From NCBI GenBank assembly GCA_028532985.1, contig JANCIK010000002.1:1612001-1676000 (forward strand): a stretch of DNA of 64,000 nt. The letters are read 5' to 3'. Below the pieces are notes generated by a model, which saw only the letters and a program-made list of their open reading frames with translations, ran no database searches and had not been told where the DNA came from. Shown piece by piece: positions 58,172-64,000 of this stretch. Origin of the DNA: Stropharia rugosoannulata. Its lineage: Eukaryota; Basidiomycota; Agaricomycetes; Agaricales; Strophariaceae. A program made the translations under genes and the position numbers. Positions within the stretch are counted from its first letter, which is position 1. Every line of letters starts with the position of its first letter.

Positions 58172-60691
58172 ATGCGCTCCTTCAAGAAATATGTGAAGCA
58201 TGAACGGATTGGCGTCTGGGACGTCTTCACCGACCTCTCCTTCCGTCCAGTGCGCGCCCAATGGCCGTCCGCAGATACCCTGCCCTTCTTATGGCGCATG
58301 CTCAACGATATCTCCCACATTCCAGGCTGCCCACGTCAGCTCGCCGCCTTCATCCTCGTTCAACTCCTCTTGTCTCTTCTTCCCGCAGCTCAACTCGCCT
58401 GCGCAGCGCGCTTTCTTAAGGTCGTGCATACTGCTGTAGATAGTCGCTCGGTTGACCAAGAGCTCCTACTCACCGCCGTGCTTGGCGCGTTTTCCTGTTC
58501 CATGGCGTCCCATCTCCTGCAAGCGCTGCAGCGTCGCATCACAACGCCCCTCAAAGTCATGCTCAAGACCCACTACTCTGTCCATATATTCCAAGCAATG
58601 GCGAGGCTTGACGTGCCTACGTTTGACGACCCCGCGGTTCAGCGCCAACTTCAGCAGTCTCTTTCGGACGATCCCAGTGGTGCTGCCTTCTCCGCCATCT
58701 TCAGCCCCGTCTCTATCGCGTCTACAGTCCTTCAGATCTTCTCTCAACTGTCCATTCTCACATCTGTCCTCAAAGATCAACCAGACGGTCCGCTTCTTTC
58801 CACTCTCTGCGCGCTGGGTGCTTTCGCAAAGTCGTACAGTAACGGGTTAGAATCTGGACTGCGGGGAGGTGAGCAAATACTTTAGCTTTTTCTCGTCATT
58901 CTATTGATCCACTTCAGTATGGCTGGCTACCACTAAAGATCAAGATTTTGTCAAGTCCCAGGGTCTTAAGTTAACGATTCAGGATGCCCGTCATCGCAAA
59001 GAAATTGTTGCTTCGGCAATTGCGCCTTTTCTTTTTTCTCGTTCGTATCCAAATCCTCTTTGGGTGTGCCCGTAGTCTGACAACTGCTCCAGAGTTCCGT
59101 CAGTCAATATCCCGGATACGCGGAAGTACCGGAGATTTCTATGAAGCACTGGCTAATTCATATAACGAAAAGATGCCATGGGGCTATGTATTCAGCGAGG
59201 CATTCCGTTTCCTTCCCGAGGTATTGATTTTTCCTACCTTGTGTACGTATTCTTATACTACCCTTTCAGGTCGTTTTTGTTCTGCGTGCTATCCACCAAC
59301 CTTCGGCTATACCCGTCTCTCTGACATCACTCCACCTCGTTCAAAGTACAACGGATAGTTTTAGTGGAAACCTATTTACTCTCGTGCACGAGACCGGTGA
59401 TATTTCCAAGCGTCTGAACTCTATCAAGCAACTATACCAAATAATTAATATACCCAACCGCGTCCGCGTTTATTCCGTTGACGACAGCGAGGATGAAATC
59501 AATGAAGATACCAGGGGAATACCGTTTCCAGAAAATGACAAGACTCTTGCTTCAGGCATCAGCATTGAATTTTCCAACGTGAGCTTCAAGTACCCTGGTA
59601 CCGACTTTTATGCATTGCGGAATATCAGTTTCAAGATTGAACGAGGACAACTATGTGTACGTTCTTTTTACATGCCTTGATTCTCAATTTCACAATTTGA
59701 ATAGGTTATTGTGGGCAATAATGGCTCAGGGAAAAGCACTATTCTCAAACTCATTACTCGCCTGTATGACCCGACAGAGGGCACTATACTCATTGATGGC
59801 TTAGACATTAAGACACTTCGGCTAGCAGATTTGCGTCGCGCGACCTCTGTCCTTTTTCAAGACTACACGTACTTCCCTCTCTCAGTATGTCCTGCTTGTC
59901 CCTTTCATACTAGCGTTCACATTTTCTAGGTCAGAGATAACATCGGTATTGGCAACCCAGAACATGCACACAACTTCTCCATGATTGAGCGGGCGGCCAA
60001 GTTGGGCGGCGCGGACGGGTTCATATCACGCTTGCCTCAGAAGTATGATACCTTCCTCGACCCTCCAGTGCGGGACCACTTTTCCGGCATTCCTGAAGGC
60101 ACGGAGGGCGCCAACGGTGTGCGCGTCGACTTCACGCGCGTTCGCGAGGCGGCGGGCATCCCCGTTGCTGAGGGCGGTGGGGGCGTAGGTAATCGGGGGA
60201 TCAGCGGCGGCCAGATGCAGCGTATCGCTCTGTATGTTTATCTCATATTGGTGTATGAATACTAACTGCTTACTACAGATCGCGCATGTTCATGCGCTCT
60301 GTGGTTTCTGACGAACGGGTGGGCTTGCTGCTGTTCGACGAGCCGTCTGCGAGCCTGGACCCCACTGCTGAGCATGGTATGTAATATTGTCTTCCGACCG
60401 AGTTTGATCTCACTTTCGTCTTGTAGACTTGTTTGATCGCCTGCGCACCCTGCGCGGGAACAAAACTATGATGTTTTCTTCGCATCGGTTTGGAAACCTC
60501 ACGCGGTATGCTGATCTAATTCTGTACGTTGCTGTAGCGTATTCCTTTCTCTAAAGTATATGCTAATGTGGGCTATGCAAAGTTACATGGATGATTCGCT
60601 TGTGGTTGAAGAGGGCACTCATGAGGACCTCATCAAACAGAATGGGGAATATGCCAGGATATGGAAGTTGCAGGCTCAAGCATTTTTGTAA
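58172..60691 (+). CDS. ABC transporter, half-size (membrane domain + one ATPase domain)
   Basis: Nine exons: 58172-58868, 58918-59040, 59093-59220, 59270-59656, 59705-59884, 59930-60231, 60279-60376, 60427-60523, 60583-60691; 706 aa. The N-terminal half is hydrophobic ([20 protein letters not shown]). ATPase landmarks: Walker [10 protein letters not shown] (449-457), Q-loop in [13 protein letters not shown], signature ISGGQ (596-600), Walker [14 protein letters not shown] (Asp626, Glu627), switch His in SSHRFGN. An insertion of about 45 residues between Q-loop and signature ([21 protein letters not shown]) is larger than usual. Such orphan half-transporters recur in basidiomycetes; substrate unknown. 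The intron 2 donor (GTTCGT) is the least certain. A frameshifted partial copy lies at 47.6-47.9 kb. Confidence 0.87.
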
Positions 60692-61287
60692 AATGTGAAT
60701 TATGTGACATGTTTAGCAAAGTCTTGCACCATGTTGGTGAGTAAAGTTGTTGAAAAATTTCCTCCCTTGTTTGATCTTTATATGTTTTGCAACAGATTGA
60801 AGCACTTTGCTTTCGCGAACTACTAGTTACCCCAAAGTTACCCGCTTATGGACCACTTGGACTAACCCCTGGGAGCTTTTTCAGCACGACTCCTATGTGA
60901 TATTTTGAACTAACTTGTACAATTACTCCCTTGGTCCTAAAACACTTGCATACACTTATAACATGTATTAAATTCAAAACAGTTACATTTATGCGTACTG
61001 CTACAATAGCTAAGTAGTAGTACGGTAGCGGAGGCAGGACATATATGCTGCATATTTAGTATTTCGCTGGCCCGCGCAAGTTCTGCGGCACAGCCGAGCC
61101 GCTTGCGTCACGTTACAAGGGAGAGCCGCGGAGGCAAATGCGTGACTGTCCCAAAGCGTCAATTGTGCGGCTTGGCGCTCATTCCATTTGTCGTCTGGGC
61201 ATAACCATCACCATCACCATCTATCGTCCCGAGCCCTTGATCCTTTCAGTTTACAGGTGCCACCTCTCACTTTTATAGTCGGATATC
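60692..61287. other. intergenic
   Basis: Between the ABC transporter stop and DUF1748 copy 2. No gene or repeat seen. An ATCACC-type triplet run at 61206-61222 is the only simple sequence. Confidence 0.5.
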
Positions 61288-61798
61288 ATGCTCGGAAAGA
61301 TTGGTACGCTCTTTAACTCCAACCTTTTTCATGGTCTCACATCTGGATTGCATGCAGTTCATCTAGGCTTTGACGCGCTGCTTATCAGTGCCTTCCTCGC
61401 TGGGATTAAGCGAACGACTGGTCTAACGTGAGTATTCGAACCGGTCCCTATAACATAGCTGACTGACGCCCCTGCGCCCTCAGACCGGCACTCTCCCAGG
61501 TCCCTAACAAGGATGTACGCCGTAAGTGCAATTCTTGACTTTCCACCCGTATGCGAATGTTCTGACTTCAATAACACGTAGAAATACTCAATTCATATCT
61601 AGAGTTTGGTACAATGAACTATTCATTTCTGATACTCGACATTCAACGTTCGTTTTTTCGTTTCTAGGTGAATATGCCTTCGATTTTGCGGTTGTGATAC
61701 TCGGCGTATGTCTTCAAATTCTCCCCAGTTGTTCTTGATGATTTTGACGTACTTTGTTTCTTCAGAGGTCTTCATCATTCGAGCGCAAGAGATCATAA
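61288..61798 (+). CDS. DUF1748 small protein, copy 2
   Basis: Six exons: 61288-61303, 61358-61427, 61484-61521, 61582-61608, 61668-61705, 61766-61798; 73 aa. It reads MLGKIVHLGFDALLISAFLA, GIKRTTGLTPALSQVPNKDV, NSYLEFGEYAFDFAVVILG and ends FERKRS. About four fifths of residues equal copy 1, and every exon has the same length, while introns differ in sequence. Both copies therefore descend from one gene with this structure, by DNA-level and not RNA-level duplication. The opposite-strand neighbour OST2 ends 175 bp further on. DUF1748 members are reported as small, probably membrane-associated proteins without defined activity. Confidence 0.85.
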
Positions 61799-61972
61799 AC
61801 CACCGTGGCGCTGTCCTGCTGATTCATAGCGCTATGAACTGTTGCCACTCACCGCGTCTTAATTTCCACTCTCTGAAGCTCATATCCCCCATTGGTCTGT
61901 ACAAACAATGTCCGTTGGAAGGCACCCACAACATATATATATTGGGTATAGAGTTTTGAATATATTCCAGAT

Positions 61973-62454
61973 TCATCCCAAGAAATTATAAACGAAGAAG
62001 TGCAGGACAATCGAGCCCAAAGCGAAGTCTGCAAAAGCCCTGTTGGAATATTTCAGATGTGTATTAGTGTAACTCAGATATACTGTACAGACCTTTCTGG
62101 CGAAACGTCCTTAAATTCGTTTTTGTTATCTGGGTTGACTTGGGAACGTAACGATGCTGCCAAGACGAACTGCCCAACGGTACTCGAAAACCTAACGAGA
62201 TAGGCTATTGTCAGCGGTTTGAAAATGAGAGTACGGCACAGTGAGACCCACCCAGCCAAGAACGCGTTGTAAGGGAAATTGCTGACGAGAACGCAGTATA
62301 CGAATTGCACAATGCCCGAGAGCATCAAATATACGAGGAATGAATCGATGAATTTGAGGCGGTCAGAGGTGTTTTGGCGGTATGCCTTCCATAGGGTATC
62401 AAAGGCATGGACCGCAGATGTGGACGACACTGGCGGGGCTGGTTTCGGAGGCAT
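61973..62454 (-). CDS. OST2: oligosaccharyltransferase subunit Ost2/DAD1
   Basis: Small integral subunit of the ER oligosaccharyltransferase that transfers glycans to Asn residues. Exons 62454-62252, 62191-62093, 62039-61973; 122 aa. It reads SSTSAVHAFDTLWKAYRQNT, LKFIDSFLVYLMLSGIVQF, NFPYNAFLAGFSSTVGQFVL, AASLRSQVNPDNKNEF, KDVSPERAFADFALGSIVLH and ends FFVYNFLG. Three hydrophobic spans and the AASLRxQxNPxNKxEF..SPERAFADF ending are the DAD1 hallmark. The length matches the family. All junctions keep frame. Single-copy housekeeping gene, divergent from the mitochondrial ribosomal gene with 230 bp between starts. Confidence 0.95.
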
Positions 62455-62684
62455 TGTGCAGACAGATAACTATGGTACAGGTGTATGCTGGGAACGCGAC
62501 GTGGCTCCTGAAGTGCGAAGGGCGTGACGGAAGCTGTAGACAAACACCACCAAGCTGCGCTCAGAGGCGCGTCTCGTTCCGAAAAAAAAGTAAGCTGTAA
62601 TAACTACCCCACTGCAACTGCTTCTCCGCCGCTTCCCGTCTGGCCCCTGGAACGACGCGGCCTACCTGATTCCTGTACCCGAAA

Positions 62685-63847
62685 ATGTCCTCCTGTCTCC
62701 GTCTATCGTCGCTGAGCGCCCCGCGGTCGTCCCGCAGCAGAGCGGCCATCCAAAAGGCCAACTGGCTAGCGCGGAACGTCCACAGAGCTAGGCCCCTACC
62801 ATACGATACCAACAAGGGCTTGGGAAAATTCCTTCCTCCACAGGCTCTGACGACGCTCGTGGATTATCAGGAGGGCCTTCTAGAGCGCCTCAGCAATGAG
62901 CTACGCAGTATGTCACACTAGCATGTGCTGGGCTCCTCTGACTCTTCACCCCCACCAGCCGACGCTGCGGTCGAAAAGCACTGGACCGTCGCCCAGACCG
63001 TGCTGTATCACGCGAAATCGCGCGAAAAGTCTCTCGCATTCAACTACGCCTCACTGGCGCTCAACAACAGCTTCTTCCTGGACCAGCTGGTGCGTGTCTT
63101 GTAGCTAACGCACCTCGTTGAAAGGATACTGAGCATGGCATACCACAGGCGCCTATACCAGAGGGGAAAGAGGACCACGAACACCTGATTCCGACCGACC
63201 TGTTGAGCAAAATCGAGGAGCACTACGGCGACCTCGAGCGCCTGAAGTCCTCCTTCTCCGCTACCGCCATGGGCATGTTCTCGAGCGGATGGGTGTGGCT
63301 CGTCACCGACTCAGACGGCCATCTCGGCATCCTGCCCACATTCGGCCCTTCGACACTGCTCGTGAGGTCGCGCAGCAATTTGTTCTACGACAATCAGCCC
63401 GTGTTCGGCGAAGACCCGGTCCTGCATGCAAAGGCTCAAGAGCAGGGCTCGCTCCCTGCATTGCCGAGTAGCAACTGGTCGGCCAGCCCCGCTACTTCAT
63501 TCGGCCTTGGAAAGCCAGCGCAACCCCAGTCCTCCTCCTCCTACCACTTCGGAACGCGCACATACACGACTGGTGTGTCTGATATCATCAACGCCAAAGT
63601 TACCAACACCTTGTTTTCAGCTCCAACAGGGCCCGATGCGAAGCCTAAGGCCCCGTTCGGCCTGATGGACGTCCCTCGAAAGACCTTGTTCCCCATACTC
63701 TGCCTTTCAGTATACGAGCACGCGTGGATGAGTGCAGAATACGGCGTGTGGGGCAAAGAACCTTGGTTGCGACAGTTCTGGACTGTAGTCGATTGGAAAA
63801 AGGTTAATGCAGCATACCAAAGGCATCTGCTGGCGCCATCCACTTAA
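62685..63847 (+). CDS. mitochondrial small-subunit ribosomal protein with Fe/Mn-SOD fold (mS42/mS43)
   Basis: Exons 62685-62907, 62959-63089, 63149-63847; 350 aa. The N-terminus is basic and Ser/Arg-rich (MSSCLRLSSLSAPRSSRSRA), a likely mitochondrial presequence. An SOD-like alpha-hairpin (LPPQALTTLVDYQEGLLERL) and the C-terminal alpha/beta part (SSGWVWLVTDSDGHLGILPT; LSVYEHAWMSAEYGVWG; FWTVVDWKKVNAAYQRHLL) follow. In true SODs the first hairpin has the metal-binding His (HHxxY) and the later motif is DxWEHAY. Here the first His is absent and Asp is replaced, so it should be non-catalytic, as in yeast Rsm26/Mrp1. A Ser/Pro-rich insert lies between. Which of the two mitoribosomal paralogues it is cannot be told. 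Confidence 0.85.
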
Positions 63848-64000
63848 TGGGTAAAAGGAGTTTTAAAGTGCCCTCAATGCTGCAAACGTTACATATAATA
63901 ACACCTATTCCCAATTGCTATCGTCCGGCGGGGTTGATGATAATAGATTTAATGTAAAGATTCTGCTCTACATATCCTGCCAGGTACTGTTACATTGAAA
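63848..64000 (+). other. 3' flank of the mitochondrial ribosomal gene
   Basis: AT-rich sequence after the stop codon, likely 3' UTR; window ends here. Confidence 0.5.

Overview
The window is nuclear DNA of a filamentous basidiomycete, probably Agaricomycotina. Nearly every gene is broken by many short GT-AG introns of about 45-70 nt. The recognisable proteins are typical fungal ones: an FlbA/Thn1-type RGS protein, a Zn2Cys6 regulator, Nup120/160, Sti1, AP-3 mu, an Ara2-type dehydrogenase and a glycerophosphocholine acyltransferase. No rRNA, tRNA, CRISPR array, telomere repeat or bacterial operon was seen. Exon coordinates were read by hand from splice signals, reading phase and family similarity; they are models and not transcript data.

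Layout. 0-5.2 kb: 3' part of UDP-xylose synthase (+), an alpha/beta hydrolase (-), a conserved unknown (-). 7.4-12.8 kb: RGS protein (+), Dap1/MAPR cytochrome b5-like protein (+), a small conserved unknown (-). 12.8-17.6 kb: a gene-poor stretch with a 1.7 kb element that has inverted repeats. 17.6-25.4 kb: Nup120/160 (+) facing a Zn2Cys6 regulator (-). 27.2-34.1 kb: STI1 (+), AP-3 mu (-), aldo/keto reductase (-), small mitochondrial NDUFA4/B12D-like protein (-). 34.8-37.6 kb: two tandem genes with an XPA C-terminal-like domain (+). 38.9-44.8 kb: tRNA adenosine deaminase TAD1 (-), divergent from a large serine-rich/acidic coiled-coil protein (+). 46.2-48 kb: a short XPA-like gene and an ABC-transporter relic, both (-). 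48.3-52.8 kb: SAM-domain, coiled-coil, tail-anchored protein (+). 53.8-63.9 kb: DUF1748 copy 1 (-), GPC1 acyltransferase (+), another short XPA-like gene (+), intact ABC transporter (+), DUF1748 copy 2 (+), OST2/DAD1 (-), mitochondrial ribosomal SOD-fold protein (+).

The left and central genes are mostly single-copy housekeeping functions: nuclear pore, chaperone, vesicle coat, tRNA editing, N-glycosylation, mitochondria and lipid remodelling. The unusual layer is duplication. Four genes share a small domain resembling the C-terminal DNA-binding domain of XPA/Rad14, with two internal exons of exactly 77 and 117 nt in all four. A DUF1748 gene occurs twice with six exons of identical lengths. 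The ABC transporter has a frameshifted relic about 10 kb away next to one of the XPA-like genes. The XPA-like family is the best candidate here for an undescribed system.
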